A DNA stretch of 57,757 nt from Enterococcus devriesei (GCF_001885905.1 NZ_JXKM01000007.1:57749-115505); one strand, 5' to 3'; shown: positions 8,311 through 17,023, counted from the stretch's first letter. The notes: a model not told the origin generated them from the letters alone. Made by a program: numbers and translations.

Positions 8311-8930
8311 CGTTGTATTTAGTGACGGACCACTATCAGTTTAACGACAAGAAATTTTTAAGTATCATCGAGGAAGCTTGTCAAAACGGCGTAACCTTGG
8401 TGCAATTGCGAGAAAAAGAATTATTAAGCGGCGCTTTTTATGAATTGGCGCGAAAAGTCAAGGCAGTGACGGATTGTTATCAAGTTCCATTGATCATCAA
8501 TGATCGGGTGGATATTTGTTTGGCAGTGGATGCAGCCGGTGTCCACATTGGCGATGACGAAATGCCGGTGAACGTGGTTCGGTCTTTGATCGGTTCAGAG
8601 AAACTATTAGGGGTGTCCGCTAAGACGGTCGCCCGCGGCTTGGAAGCACAGCAGGCAGGGGCCGACTATTTAGGAATCGGCGCGATTTTTCCCACGACGA
8701 CAAAAGAGACGAGCTTGACTTCGCTAGAAACATTGCAAGCAATCAATCAAGCTGTCGCAATCCCTAGCGTGGCGATTGGCGGGATCAAGGAAGATAAACT
8801 CCTTCAATTTAAGGGAACAGGCATTGCAGGTGTTTCAATTGTCAGTGAGATCATGTTAGCGGAAAATGTCGCAGCGAAGGTTCGTTCACTGAAACAAAAA
8901 ATGATTGATGTACTGGAGGTCCAAGCATGA
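8301..8930 (+). CDS. thiE: Thiamine-phosphate synthase
   Basis: Joins HMP-pyrophosphate and thiazole phosphate to thiamine monophosphate. TIM-barrel protein beginning [14 protein letters not shown], with VQLREK near residue 37, the pyrophosphate-binding [21 protein letters not shown], and [11 protein letters not shown] and VAIGGIK further on. I prefer the ATG at 8301 (209 residues): it has GAAAGGA 11 bases upstream and matches the family start. Earlier in-frame starts at 8268 (GTG) and 8289 (ATG) lack proper spacing. It overlaps the end of thiM by ten bases and thiD by four. Confidence 0.94.
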   Translation: MDLTLYLVTDHYQFNDKKFLSIIEEACQNGVTLVQLREKELLSGAFYELARKVKAVTDCYQVPLIINDRVDICLAVDAAGVHIGDDEMPVNVVRSLIGSEKLLGVSAKTVARGLEAQQAGADYLGIGAIFPTTTKETSLTSLETLQAINQAVAIPSVAIGGIKEDKLLQFKGTGIAGVSIVSEIMLAENVAAKVRSLKQKMIDVLEVQA

Positions 8931-9745
8931 TTAATTCAACACCACAAGTCGTCACTATCGCCGGCTCAGATTCAGGCGGCGGAGCGGGCATTCAAGCCGA
9001 TTTAAAAACCTTTCAAGCGCGAAAGGCGTTTGGCATGAGTATCATCGTAGCTTTGACGGCGCAAAACACTTACGGTGTGCAGGACAGCTTGGCTATTCCT
9101 AGCGCCTTCATCGAAGAGCAATTTGATTCGCTAGCGGCGGATTTTACGATTGGAGCGGCAAAGACGGGGATGTTGGCCGACGTGGAACGGGTCGAAACGG
9201 TCGTGAAAAAATTAAAGCAGGTCGATTTTGGCCCACTGATCGTTGATCCAGTAATGGTGGCAAAAGGCGGACACCATCTATTACAAACCGAGGCGGTCCA
9301 GACGATCAATCAAAAATTATTGCCATTAGCTACCGTCGTGACACCTAATTTGCCAGAAGCAGAGGTGATCATTGGTGAACGGATCGTAACGGATCAAGAA
9401 ATGATCACGGCAGCTAAAAAACTGCAAGCCTTAGGGACGAAAAATGTGATCGTCAAAGGCGGTCATAGTCACAATAGCAACGCGGCCGATTTCGTGTTAC
9501 TAGCCGATGGTGAGGCCTTCTGGATGAGCACACCTCGTGTTGAAACGGCAAATACTCATGGTACCGGCGATACTTTTTCTGCTTGTATCGCGGCTGAGTT
9601 GGCAAAAGGGACGGACTTGAAGAAAGCGATCATTATTGGCAAGCAATTTATTCAAGCGGCGATCAGCCAGCCGATTTATGTGGGGCATGGACATGGACCG
9701 ACGAATCATTGGGCTGAAGTAGCAGACGATGTTTCTATCACGTGA
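8927..9745 (+). CDS. thiD: Bifunctional HMP kinase / HMP-phosphate kinase
   Basis: Phosphorylates hydroxymethylpyrimidine twice, to HMP-PP for ThiE. The 272-residue ribokinase-fold protein shows the ThiD start [52 protein letters not shown] and the [18 protein letters not shown] anion hole. It overlaps thiE by four bases and ends the riboswitch-controlled operon. A ThiD of the PdxK-like kind is a less likely alternative given the context. Confidence 0.94.
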   Translation: MINSTPQVVTIAGSDSGGGAGIQADLKTFQARKAFGMSIIVALTAQNTYGVQDSLAIPSAFIEEQFDSLAADFTIGAAKTGMLADVERVETVVKKLKQVDFGPLIVDPVMVAKGGHHLLQTEAVQTINQKLLPLATVVTPNLPEAEVIIGERIVTDQEMITAAKKLQALGTKNVIVKGGHSHNSNAADFVLLADGEAFWMSTPRVETANTHGTGDTFSACIAAELAKGTDLKKAIIIGKQFIQAAISQPIYVGHGHGPTNHWAEVADDVSIT

Positions 9746-9757
9746 AAAAGCTAGTTT

Positions 9758-9825
9758 GTGAAGTTGAACATGGATATACTTGTTGTAAAGCGATTTATTC
9801 ATGTAAAAAATTTATCCTTTCTTTC
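9758..9825 (-). repeat. Type B intergenic repeat, copy 1
   Basis: Reads on the minus strand relative to the copies at 34222-34312 and 49036-49108, with about 80 percent identity by eye. The shared core is TGTAAAGCGATTTATTCAT, identical to the complement of the 49 kb copy. ATGGATA and TATTCAT can pair around the core. It lies just after thiD and directly before a type A repeat. Confidence 0.75.
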
Positions 9826-9838
9826 CGCGGCAGATAAA

Positions 9839-10006
9839 AGAAGGAGCTGGGACATTAATTTGTCTCAGCTCCTATTTCCGTATAAACGGTGTGACAGAAG
9901 TAGCTTCTTCGGAAATAAGCCGAAATTTCACAAAAATTTGAGGAGCAATTTTCGGAAATTCCTTCTTATTTCTTGAAGCTGAACACTTCTGTCCCAACCT
10001 CTTTTT
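9839..10006 (-). repeat. Type A intergenic repeat, copy 1 (short form)
   Basis: Shares with the 37 kb and 57.6 kb copies a terminator-like end hairpin, a TAAACGG segment, TAGCTTCTTCGGAAATAAGCC and the GAAGCTGAACAC end. It lacks a middle block of about 60-70 bases seen at 37.06-37.13 kb. An internal hairpin CCGAAA (9920-9925) / TTTCGG (9950-9955) sits where the other copies have a different complementary pair. It reaches the stop codon of the HxlR gene. Confidence 0.8.
9842..9873. terminator. Terminator hairpin at the repeat edge, after thiD
   Basis: AGGAGCTGGGACA pairs with TGTCTCAGCTCCT around a TTAATT loop. It is the end hairpin of the type A repeat and could end thi transcription, though its T run is short. 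Confidence 0.6.
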
Positions 10007-10361
10007 AGTTTGCTTTCTCTAAGCAAACTGGGTGACCTTGTTCTTGTAGATGAGCGACGTGCTGTTCGCCCCAGCTACACAGGTTGTCCAAAATGTCAGA
10101 TAAACTGCGGCCGTATTCACTTAAAGAATATTCGACCTTCGGCGGGACTTGTTGATAAACTTTGCGGTCGATGATGTTGTCCGCTTCTAATTCTCGCAGC
10201 TGAGAAGTTAGCATTTTTTGACTGATGCCGGAGATTCCTCGTTTCAAATCACCAGGGCGCATCGGTCCATGCCGAAGATTACATAGAATGATCGGTTTCC
10301 ATTTTCCGCCGATGACAGCCATCGTGGCTTCGACACCGATCATATAAGCGCGATTTTCCAA
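10005..10361 (-). CDS. HxlR-family transcriptional regulator
   Basis: Winged-helix regulator of the HxlR (DUF24) type: AVIGGKWKPIILCNLRHGPMRPGDLKRGI, ISQKMLTSQLRELEADNII, VYQQVPPKVEYSLSEYG, all family hallmarks. I place the start at a TTG (118 residues), eight bases after AAAGGAGC; the longest frame would begin at 10424 with an atypical 21-residue extension. HxlR members often sense thiol-reactive or aldehyde stress by a cysteine; the only cysteines before the tail are in LCNLRH and LCSWG. It is divergent from an MFS efflux gene, its likely target. Confidence 0.9.
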   Translation of the reverse strand: MENRAYMIGVEATMAVIGGKWKPIILCNLRHGPMRPGDLKRGISGISQKMLTSQLRELEADNIIDRKVYQQVPPKVEYSLSEYGRSLSDILDNLCSWGEQHVAHLQEQGHPVCLEKAN

Positions 10362-10418
10362 ATTTTTTTGCTCCTTTAAAGCTTGATCTGATCCAAAAGT
10401 TACTAAAAGGTATCTATG

Positions 10419-10436
10419 GTACAAAAAAGTGGGTAC
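10419..10436. promoter_or_regulatory. Possible HxlR operator
   Basis: GTAC-N10-GTAC, a short inverted repeat between the divergent regulator and transporter genes. The arms are short, so this is only a candidate. Confidence 0.3.
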
Positions 10437-10506
10437 TTACCAAAAGATCTTCCACAGTATATAGTATCTTCTCGTAGCTTACAAATACTTGCTTTGGAGG
10501 AAGAAA

Positions 10507-11715
10507 ATGGAAAAGAAACTATCACCTAATTTAACGTTATTTGCTTTAGCGATCAATGCCTTTGCGATTGGATCGACTGAATTTATCAGTGTCGGCCTGC
10601 TGCCACTGCTGGTCAAAAGTTTTCACGTCACGTTGGCTCAAGCGGGCCTGACGGTCTCACTCTATGCGTTAGGCGTTACGATCGGTGCGCCGCTTTTGAC
10701 TGTCTTAACAGGAAAATGGAATCGACGCAACTTGATGCTAGGTATTATGCTACTGTTTATCAGTGGGAATCTGTTAGCGGCCTTTGCGCCGACTTTTCTG
10801 ATTTTATTAGTTGGTCGGATTTTAGCGGCGCTCGCTCATGGCATCTTTATGTCGGTCTCTACAGTGATCGCGGCGGATGTCGTGGAACCCTCACGGCGAG
10901 CAAGTGCGATTGCCATTATGTTTACTGGTTTGACAGTTGCAACAGTGACCGGAGTACCGCTAGGAACTTTTATCGGTCAACAAACGACTTGGAAAATGTC
11001 CTTCATTTTTATCGCAGTCGTTGGTTTAATTGGATTGATCGCCAGCAGCTTTTTAGTTCCTCGTAATTTGCCAATACCAGGAAAAGTTGACTTAAAGGGC
11101 TTTGTAAGAATCTTTATGAACAAACCATTGGTCATGTCCTTTTTAATCACGGCATTTGGTTATGGTGGGACTTTTGCAGCGTATACTTATTTATCGCCAA
11201 TTTTAGCAGGATTTGGTTTTTCTGCTAGTGCGGTGGTCATTATTTTGATCGTTTACGGCATCATGGTGGCGATTGGAAATACAATTGGTGGACACTTTGC
11301 CAATGCTCAACCGTTGGCTTCATTGATGAAGATGTTTGGTTTATTGTTAGTTGCGCTCGTCTTTTTATTTGTGACCGTTTTGCTTGGAAACACTATTTTA
11401 GGATTGTCGGCTGCGCTGTTGTTAGGTCTATTTGCATTCATGAATGTCCCTGGCTTGCAGCTGTATGTTGTAGAGCTAGCCGAAAAATATGTCCCACAAG
11501 ATATTACTTTGGCCTCAGCCTTGAACATCGCAGCTTTTAATATCGGAATTACTTTAGGTTCAACGATTGGCGCTCAAGTCACAGGTAAAATAGGACTTGC
11601 CTACACACCGATTTTTGGTGCAATGATCGTTTTATTAGCAATTCTTTTGATCGTGCAAATGAGAAAAAGTGAATCAGTTGAATCAATTGATTCCATGAGC
11701 GAATGTGAAGAATAA
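10507..11715 (+). CDS. MFS transporter (DHA1, AraJ/YdhP-like efflux)
   Basis: 402-residue, 12-helix major facilitator. The N-terminal part (LFALAINAFAIGSTEFISVGLLPLL) and GRILAALAHGIFMSVSTVIAADV are typical of the AraJ/YdhP/PbuE-like DHA1 exporters. TGVPLGTFIGQQTTWKMSFIF carries the antiporter motif C. GGAGGAAG at 10497-10504 selects the ATG at 10507 over one at 10489. It is divergent from the HxlR gene. Export of a small toxic compound is the likely role; the substrate is unknown. Confidence 0.88.
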   Translation: MEKKLSPNLTLFALAINAFAIGSTEFISVGLLPLLVKSFHVTLAQAGLTVSLYALGVTIGAPLLTVLTGKWNRRNLMLGIMLLFISGNLLAAFAPTFLILLVGRILAALAHGIFMSVSTVIAADVVEPSRRASAIAIMFTGLTVATVTGVPLGTFIGQQTTWKMSFIFIAVVGLIGLIASSFLVPRNLPIPGKVDLKGFVRIFMNKPLVMSFLITAFGYGGTFAAYTYLSPILAGFGFSASAVVIILIVYGIMVAIGNTIGGHFANAQPLASLMKMFGLLLVALVFLFVTVLLGNTILGLSAALLLGLFAFMNVPGLQLYVVELAEKYVPQDITLASALNIAAFNIGITLGSTIGAQVTGKIGLAYTPIFGAMIVLLAILLIVQMRKSESVESIDSMSECEE

Positions 11716-11752
11716 AAAAAGAACCAGCCATCAAGCGATGGTTGGTTCTTTG
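11716..11752. terminator. Bidirectional terminator between convergent MFS genes
   Basis: AAAGAACCAGCCATC pairs with GATGGTTGGTTCTTT around AAGC, with A's before and T's after. It includes the stop codon of the minus-strand gene. Confidence 0.85.
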
Positions 11753-13101
11753 CGGAAATGAATCCAACAAGCAATCAAAACGATCACTAGCAGTGCGAGT
11801 AGAAAGAGCAGCGAGAGTTGCGAGCCGGTAACAGTGGCGGCAATAAAATTCGACTGAGATTGCTGTGCTAGATTAATGATAGTCGCGACGATCGCGGTGG
11901 CAACTGCACCAGAGAACTGTTGTAACGTATTAAAAAGAGTATTGCCGTCGCCGTAATCAGCTTCTGGCAATAGATTCATGCCGGTCGTCATCAGGTTGCT
12001 GTAAGCAAAGCCGATTCCGATCATATAAAAGACATGGCCTGCTACGAACCCTAATAAAATTGGTGCTCGTAATAATACGGTCAAAGCGATCCAGCCGATC
12101 GTCGCTATGCTTAGGCCCAATAGGATTGGTTTTTTTGAGCCGAAGGTATCTAGGATGCGGCCAGAGATCGGTGCTAGGATGGCACCGACAGCAGCACCCG
12201 GCATCATAACTAAACCAGCAACAAAAGCGTCTTTGCCTAGAACGATCTGGATGAAGTTTGGTAGAACGAAGGAAATTCCTAAAAGTAAAAACTGACACAC
12301 GAGAAAACCGCATAAAAACAAAACGAAGACGTTGTTTTTCAGAACAGTAATGCGGACCAATGGATTTTTTCCGCGAGTCGCTTGCCGATAAAAAATCACG
12401 AGACCTAAGATTCCAACTGCTAATGATACGAGACTCAGCCAGCTGCCTAGTTGGTTTAAGAACATTAATAGTCCACTAAATAGAAGGGCCACGCCTAACA
12501 GACTGACGATATCCAGTCCGCCGGATTTTTTGACCGGCATTTCAGGGATCGCATATAAGCCGATAATTAACGACAGAGCCAAGACGGGGAGTAAAAATAA
12601 AAAGATCGAATGCCAAGACATACTAGCGGTCATGATTCCGCCGTAAGTTGGGCCGATTGCTGGCGCAATGGAGGTCGTCAAGGTTCCAACCCCCATCATC
12701 GTTCCCCGTTTATGCATCGGTGTAAAGTTCAAAATAATATGGAACATCAACGGTAGCGCGATTCCGGTGCTGACACCTTGTAACAGGCGTCCGGCTAACA
12801 AGATACTAAAGGAAGGCGACCATAAATCCGTCACCAAACCGGCAATAAAAAAGAGATTAGCGACTAAAAATAATTTTCGAATCGAATAACTTTTCAACAA
12901 GTAATTTGAAAAAGGTACCATGATAGAGATTACTAAGAGGTAAATCGTCGTGACCCACTGCACCATTCCAGTGGAGATCCCAAATTGTGTGATCAATGTT
13001 GGAAAGGTAACGTTCATGGCGGTTTCGATCAGGACACCAGCGAAGGACATGATCCCAGTGGCTAAGACAGCATACAACAAATGGATTTTCTTTTCTTTCA
13101 T
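11731..13101 (-). CDS. MFS transporter (DHA2, 14-helix drug exporter type)
   Basis: 456-residue proton-coupled exporter of the DHA2 (EmrB/QacA/LmrB-like) group. AMNVTFPTLITQFGISTGMVQWVTTIYLLV is the family start, GRLLQGVSTGIALPL is motif B, and APAIGPTYGGIMTASMSWHSIFL is motif C. Length and hydrophobic pattern suggest 14 transmembrane helices. The ribosome site (GTGAGG) is modest. It stands alone and lacks a nearby regulator. The substrate is unknown; the protein is a plausible multidrug pump. Confidence 0.88.
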   Translation of the reverse strand: MKEKKIHLLYAVLATGIMSFAGVLIETAMNVTFPTLITQFGISTGMVQWVTTIYLLVISIMVPFSNYLLKSYSIRKLFLVANLFFIAGLVTDLWSPSFSILLAGRLLQGVSTGIALPLMFHIILNFTPMHKRGTMMGVGTLTTSIAPAIGPTYGGIMTASMSWHSIFLFLLPVLALSLIIGLYAIPEMPVKKSGGLDIVSLLGVALLFSGLLMFLNQLGSWLSLVSLAVGILGLVIFYRQATRGKNPLVRITVLKNNVFVLFLCGFLVCQFLLLGISFVLPNFIQIVLGKDAFVAGLVMMPGAAVGAILAPISGRILDTFGSKKPILLGLSIATIGWIALTVLLRAPILLGFVAGHVFYMIGIGFAYSNLMTTGMNLLPEADYGDGNTLFNTLQQFSGAVATAIVATIINLAQQSQSNFIAATVTGSQLSLLFLLALLVIVLIACWIHFRKEPTIA

Positions 13102-13386
13102 TTTATAACCTCACAGACTTTACTTGAATAATCGTATAAAAAAGCGAAGCGGAACTCGCAGCTACTTCAAAGTGGCGGACTCATTTTTCTAAAAAGCGAA
13201 AAATGAATGATCTTCAGCACGCATACGATTCCACTAAACTTGCTAAAGCAAGAAGTGGAACTGGCAAAAAGAGAGAGGTGGTTTCTAAATTAATAGAAAC
13301 CGCCTCTCTCTCGACACGCGGAGCGTGTTATCTGTACGATTTATTCACAATCAGCATTGTACGGCTTTTTTGTTTGAAGGTCAAGC
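13102..13386. other. Non-coding stretch with several hairpins
   Basis: No gene. Contains TTCCACT/AGTGGAA (13229-13260) enclosing CTTGCT/AGCAAG, the TraX terminator, and a perfect ACACGC-GGA-GCGTGT (13314-13328). The density of inverted repeats is higher than usual between genes. Confidence 0.6.
13266..13310 (-). terminator. Intrinsic terminator after traX-like gene
   Basis: GAGAGAGGTGGTTTCTA pairs with TAGAAACCGCCTCTCTC. The run of A's at 13266-13270 gives the U tract on the minus strand. Confidence 0.8.
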
Positions 13387-14178
13387 TTAGCGCTGGATCA
13401 AAAAGCTGATGACGGCGAATAACGCGATATGTGCGGGATAAAAAATGTAGAAGAAATTCCGCATGCTGCGACCCTTTTCTCCGTTGTAAAGGATGATAGG
13501 AATGGCTGAAAAAAGCATCATCCATTGGAAATTCAAAGTGAAGGCATGTTGTATGCCACCGCCAAAAACGAGCATGATTGCTGCGACTACTACTAATGCA
13601 GCTACTTGTAACAATTTCTTGCCGTGGAATAGATAGAACAAGACGGCTAGTAAAACAAATAAAATTCCACCCTCAGTCAGTAATAAAGTTGGCACCAGCA
13701 AAGTAAAGATTTGGAAGAAAACCGGTCCAATCTCTGACTCGAATAAGCTGCTAGATAATAAGGTCATTGCTAAGATACTTAGCAATGTTGGGACAAGGAA
13801 CCAAATCAACCCTTTGAAAAAAGTTTTGCGTTGTTTGAAGTATTCGCACGCTTGCATATAAACAGTTCCTAAAAAAAGCGTTCCAAAAATATTATTCATA
13901 ATAATAGCATCACCAGTCATTAGGTAGCGGTTGATAATTTGGCCAATGATTCCCATGATCCAATAGCCCACCAACAAACGGAACATATATTTTTTTCGAT
14001 TGCTTGTATGAATAAAGCCCTCGGAACTTTCAAAAAGGAAAATCGGTGCTGCGATTCGTCCGATCCAGTGAAACCACATCGGAACTCCTAGAAATAGGAA
14101 AAATTCTGCTAGATGATCGATCACCATCGTTATGACCCCAACTACTTTTAACTGGAAACCAGTTAATCCTTGATTCAT
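13387..14178 (-). CDS. TraX family membrane protein
   Basis: 263-residue polytopic membrane protein. The start GLTGFQLKVVGVITMVIDHLAEFF, then IGRIAAPIFLFESSEGFIHTSNRKKYMFRLL and near the end FFYIFYPAHIALFAVISFLI, match the TraX family. The plasmid prototype acetylates F-pilin; chromosomal members in Gram-positive bacteria have no proven role and are presumed acyltransferase-like. No conjugation gene is near, so a pilin function is not implied. AGAAAGGAG precedes the start. Confidence 0.88.
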   Translation of the reverse strand: MNQGLTGFQLKVVGVITMVIDHLAEFFLFLGVPMWFHWIGRIAAPIFLFESSEGFIHTSNRKKYMFRLLVGYWIMGIIGQIINRYLMTGDAIIMNNIFGTLFLGTVYMQACEYFKQRKTFFKGLIWFLVPTLLSILAMTLLSSSLFESEIGPVFFQIFTLLVPTLLLTEGGILFVLLAVLFYLFHGKKLLQVAALVVVAAIMLVFGGGIQHAFTLNFQWMMLFSAIPIILYNGEKGRSMRNFFYIFYPAHIALFAVISFLIQR

Positions 14179-14309
14179 TAAAAAAACTCCTTTCTCTCTA
14201 GTTCAAAGATACCGAAAAAATTTGAGGCTCACCATGTATCTAACGAACAATCAGCTTACAAAAATGAGAGAAAGACAATGATTAAATGTCAGAAAATTCT
14301 TTAAACTTA

Positions 14310-14338
14310 TTGACAAACACAGCAACCTCCGTTATGAT
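14310..14338 (+). promoter_or_regulatory. Strong promoter of the ridA leader
   Basis: Perfect TTGACA (14310-14315), 17-base spacer, TATGAT (14333-14338). It lies about 60 bases before the leader peptide. Confidence 0.8.
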
Positions 14339-14396
14339 TACAATCATAAATTAATTTGATTGCCATTTAAATTTAATTTTAAGAAGGAGAATTTCT

Positions 14397-14447
14397 ATGA
14401 ACGCGACGACTGCTTGGCAAATGATTATTATTAGGCTTAGGACTTGA
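14397..14447 (+). CDS. Leader peptide of ridA (16 residues)
   Basis: Short frame MNATTAWQMIIIRLRT behind AAGAAGGAG (14381-14389). It lies between a strong promoter and an attenuator-like terminator. Three consecutive ATT isoleucine codons (14424-14432) are followed by Arg-Leu-Arg-Thr. Its end overlaps AGGACTT (14439-14445), which can pair with AAGTCCT (14473-14479). This is the classical arrangement of an amino-acid-sensing leader peptide; the sensing role is inference. Confidence 0.6.
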   Translation: MNATTAWQMIIIRLRT

Positions 14448-14540
14448 GACTTGTTTTGAAAAAAACGGTTTGAAGTCCTGTTTGACATTTGTTAAGTGGG
14501 ATTCTCCAGCATCTCACTGATAAAGGTGGGGTGCTTTTTT
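14439..14540 (+). promoter_or_regulatory. Attenuator region before ridA
   Basis: First hairpin AGGACTT/AAGTCCT (14439-14445, 14473-14479). Then two mutually exclusive folds share ATCTCAC (14511-14517): GTGGGAT (14496-14502) with ATCTCAC, or the terminator AGCATCTCAC (14508-14517) with GTGGGGTGCT (14526-14535) followed by T's. This is the layout of transcription attenuation. Confidence 0.65.
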
Positions 14541-14565
14541 GATTTCAAAAAAAGGAGTGGGAAAA

Positions 14566-14988
14566 ATGGAAAACAATGTAACGAAACTGGATTTTCAAGA
14601 GGTAGCACCTGTTTACACCGTCGAAACAAATGAGGCGCCGCAGGCAATTGGTCCCTATGTGCAAGGAAAAGTCGTCAATGGTTTCTTATATGCCTCAGGC
14701 CAGATTGCCTTGGACCCAGTCACTGGAGAATTAGTCGGGGAAACGATCCAAGAGCAAACAAAACAGGTGCTGCAAAATGTGGGTGGCATTTTGCGGGCAG
14801 TCGATCTAGATTATGATCAAGTTATCAAAACGACTTGTTTTTTGAATGATATCGGTGAATTTGTCGAGTTTAATCAAGTCTATGAAAGTTTTTTTATTAA
14901 TGAAAAGCCTAGTCGTTCTTGTGTAGAGGTGGCCCGCTTGCCTAAGGATGCATTGGTGGAAGTTGAAATTGTCGCGGTGGTAAAATAA
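14566..14988 (+). CDS. ridA: RidA/YjgF family reactive-intermediate deaminase
   Basis: 140-residue protein of the RidA family, which hydrolyses reactive enamine/imine products of PLP enzymes (for example 2-aminoacrylate and the intermediate made by threonine deaminase). Family signatures: EAPQAIGPYVQGKVVNGFLYASGQIALDPVTGELV near the start, and C-terminal PSRSCVEVARLPKDALVEVEIVAV, containing the substrate-binding Arg and Glu. The ATG at 14566 has AAAGGAG at good spacing. It has about 15 more residues at the N-terminus than short family members. The leader peptide and attenuator upstream suggest amino-acid-dependent control. Confidence 0.93.
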   Translation: MENNVTKLDFQEVAPVYTVETNEAPQAIGPYVQGKVVNGFLYASGQIALDPVTGELVGETIQEQTKQVLQNVGGILRAVDLDYDQVIKTTCFLNDIGEFVEFNQVYESFFINEKPSRSCVEVARLPKDALVEVEIVAVVK

Positions 14989-14993
14989 AAAAA

Positions 14994-15035
14994 GAAGGAC
15001 GTATACCCACCAGTTGGTTGGCACACGTCCTTTTT
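14994..15035. terminator. Bidirectional terminator between ridA and the YeiH gene
   Basis: AAGGACGT pairs with ACGTCCTT, with an inner CCA/TGG pair, A's before and T's after. Confidence 0.75.
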
Positions 15036-16041
15036 AAATGTGTAAAAGAAAAATCAACGCGACTGCGGCGATGGTTTGCAGCGAACCGACAGATAAACCA
15101 TAAATCAAAAAGCGTGGGCCTTCTTTCAAAAATTTTCGGAAATCTAAACGCAGGCCAATGGCAGCTAAGGCGATCGTTTCAAACCATGAGCTGATAAAAT
15201 GCGCTCCTTGATTAAAGAAGGCAGGTAAAGGCAGGAAGCTATTCACTACGCAGGCTAATAGAAAACCTAAGACATACCAAGGAATCGGAAATTTTTTCTT
15301 GGCATTTTTGGTAGTGACTAATTGATCGCGGCGCACCTTTTGCTCAAAGACGAATACTACAACGACGAGAAAAATGATTCGCGTGATCTTAAACAGCATC
15401 GAAAATTTGACCGTCTCGGCATTGACCAAGCTAGCGCCGGCGACAACTTGTCCGACGGATTGCAACGTGCCTCCTAATAAGGCACTTTTAGCGAACAACG
15501 CACCGCCGAATAAATGAATTCCTAAAAAGGGCAGCGTCAGCATCATAACAGTTCCCAGCAGATTCACCAACGTGATGATCTGTCCTTTTTGATTATCATC
15601 CGCTTCAATCGCTGGTGCAATCGCTCCAATGGCAGAAGAGCCGCAGACTGCGTTTCCGCCGGCCATCATCAAAGCCATTTTTTCATTAAAGCCGAGCTTG
15701 CGGCCTAGCAGATAAGCACCGACGATGACGATCGTCATGAGAAGCATGATAAAAATCAGCCCTTTGACCCCCATTTGACCAATCGTTTGGAAGGTCACTG
15801 TGAGGCCTAGTAAGACGACGGAGTATTCCAGCAATCGACTCTCGGAAAATTTTGTCCCATCCGCGAGACTTGCTTGTTTAAAAAAAGTGTTTCCTAAGAG
15901 AATCCCCAGCAAGATCGCCAGTGTCGCTGCACCAAGCTTTGGCAGTAGCAGCGCCAAGAGCTTGCCGCAGATCGCGACAGCAACCGACAAACTTAAGCCA
16001 GGAATGATTTTTTTAAATGACATTAAAATAGTGTTAGACAT
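15034..16041 (-). CDS. YeiH/UPF0324 family putative sulfate exporter
   Basis: 335-residue membrane protein with about ten hydrophobic segments. Family marks are PGLSLSVAVAICGKLLALLLPKLGAATLAILLGILLGN, LGLTVTFQTIGQMG and the highly conserved GGNAVCGSSAIGAIAPAI. The start at 16041 (MSNTIL) has AAAGGAACC upstream; the longest frame adds 13 residues. Members are annotated as sulfate or anion exporters, with weak evidence. It is divergent from a LysR regulator, the common yeiH-yeiE arrangement, so that regulator is its likely controller. Confidence 0.88.
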   Translation of the reverse strand: MSNTILMSFKKIIPGLSLSVAVAICGKLLALLLPKLGAATLAILLGILLGNTFFKQASLADGTKFSESRLLEYSVVLLGLTVTFQTIGQMGVKGLIFIMLLMTIVIVGAYLLGRKLGFNEKMALMMAGGNAVCGSSAIGAIAPAIEADDNQKGQIITLVNLLGTVMMLTLPFLGIHLFGGALFAKSALLGGTLQSVGQVVAGASLVNAETVKFSMLFKITRIIFLVVVVFVFEQKVRRDQLVTTKNAKKKFPIPWYVLGFLLACVVNSFLPLPAFFNQGAHFISSWFETIALAAIGLRLDFRKFLKEGPRFLIYGLSVGSLQTIAAVALIFLLHI

Positions 16042-16129
16042 ATGCAGGTTCCTTTCTATGGAATTTATTATAACCAACAACTTTGATTATTATAATTTAT
16101 TGATATAATACCTTAGATAGAAAAAGTTA

Positions 16130-16957
16130 ATGGAAGTGATTACGATATTTAAATGGCTAGAAACCTTCAAAGTGGTTTATGAAACCAAAAACTTTTCCAA
16201 GGCTTCGGAAATTTTATTTATTTCCCAGCCGACAGTTTCTTCACAGATCAAACAGCTAGAAAATGAATTGAATACGCAGTTGTTCATCCGTAGCGGTCGT
16301 AAAGAAGTCTTGGTAACTCAACAGGCGGAAATTTTATATGAGCGGGTGGTGGATTTGATCGATGACTGGGAGAATCTGTATCAAGCAGTTCAAATCAATC
16401 AACAGCAAACCATCCGGTGTGTAATCGGCGCTTCACACACCTTCGCCAATTATATTTTGCCCAATTTGCTGATCGATTTGTATCAAAACTTTCCCCATAT
16501 TCGTTTCAGCGTTCAAATGATGAATTCGCTAGAAGTACTGCAAGCGGTAGAGCATCATACGGTCGATCTTGGATTTATTGAAAAACCATTATCCTCAGCG
16601 AATATCAAACGCGTTTCTTTAATGGAGGACCAATTAGTTTTGGCTGGCGATCCTAAGACCGGCCCTTGGCTCATTCGAGAAAATACTTCCGGCGTCCATT
16701 ATTACACAAAACGTTTTTTAGATGAGGGAGACATCAAAGACCCCATCATCGAGATTCAAAATAATGAGATCATTGTAGGCTTATTAAAACGTGGCTTTGG
16801 TTGCTCGGTGATTTCTGAACGAGCGGCTGGAGGAATTTCTTACCAAATGCTAGATGATAGCTTTAAACGAATTTTTTATTTGATTCGGCGGAAAGCTCAA
16901 GACTCTGAAGAGATTGAAAAATGCACCGAATTTATTGAGCAGTGGTGTAAACAGTAA
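16130..16957 (+). CDS. LysR family transcriptional regulator
   Basis: 275-residue LysR protein: N-terminal HTH (FKWLETFKVVYETKNFSKASEILFISQPTVSSQIKQLENEL) and a C-terminal effector domain (IGASHTFANYILPNLLIDLYQNFPHIRFSVQ). The start is unclear. The ATG at 16130 lacks a good ribosome site, while GGAAGTGAT lies six bases before an ATA codon at 16145, whose use would give the canonical family start. The 88-base intergenic region shared with the YeiH gene is AT-rich and holds LysR-like TTATAA/TTATAAT half-sites. Confidence 0.88.
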   Translation: MEVITIFKWLETFKVVYETKNFSKASEILFISQPTVSSQIKQLENELNTQLFIRSGRKEVLVTQQAEILYERVVDLIDDWENLYQAVQINQQQTIRCVIGASHTFANYILPNLLIDLYQNFPHIRFSVQMMNSLEVLQAVEHHTVDLGFIEKPLSSANIKRVSLMEDQLVLAGDPKTGPWLIRENTSGVHYYTKRFLDEGDIKDPIIEIQNNEIIVGLLKRGFGCSVISERAAGGISYQMLDDSFKRIFYLIRRKAQDSEEIEKCTEFIEQWCKQ

Positions 16958-16992
16958 GTGCTGTGAGAGATAATTTATTTAAGAAGAAGGAA

Positions 16993-17023
16993 GCGAGGAT
17001 AAAAAATTATCCTCGCCTTTTTC
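16993..17023 (+). terminator. Intrinsic terminator after the LysR gene
   Basis: GCGAGGATAA pairs with TTATCCTCGC around AAAA, followed by T's. Confidence 0.85.

Noticed and set aside
13387-14178. TraX as evidence for a conjugative element
   Set aside because: No other transfer, relaxase or pilus gene is near; chromosomal TraX proteins are common.
14339-14540. T-box riboswitch as explanation of the ridA leader
   Set aside because: No T-box sequence (TGGNACCGCG type) or specifier architecture is present; a leader peptide with exclusive hairpins fits better.
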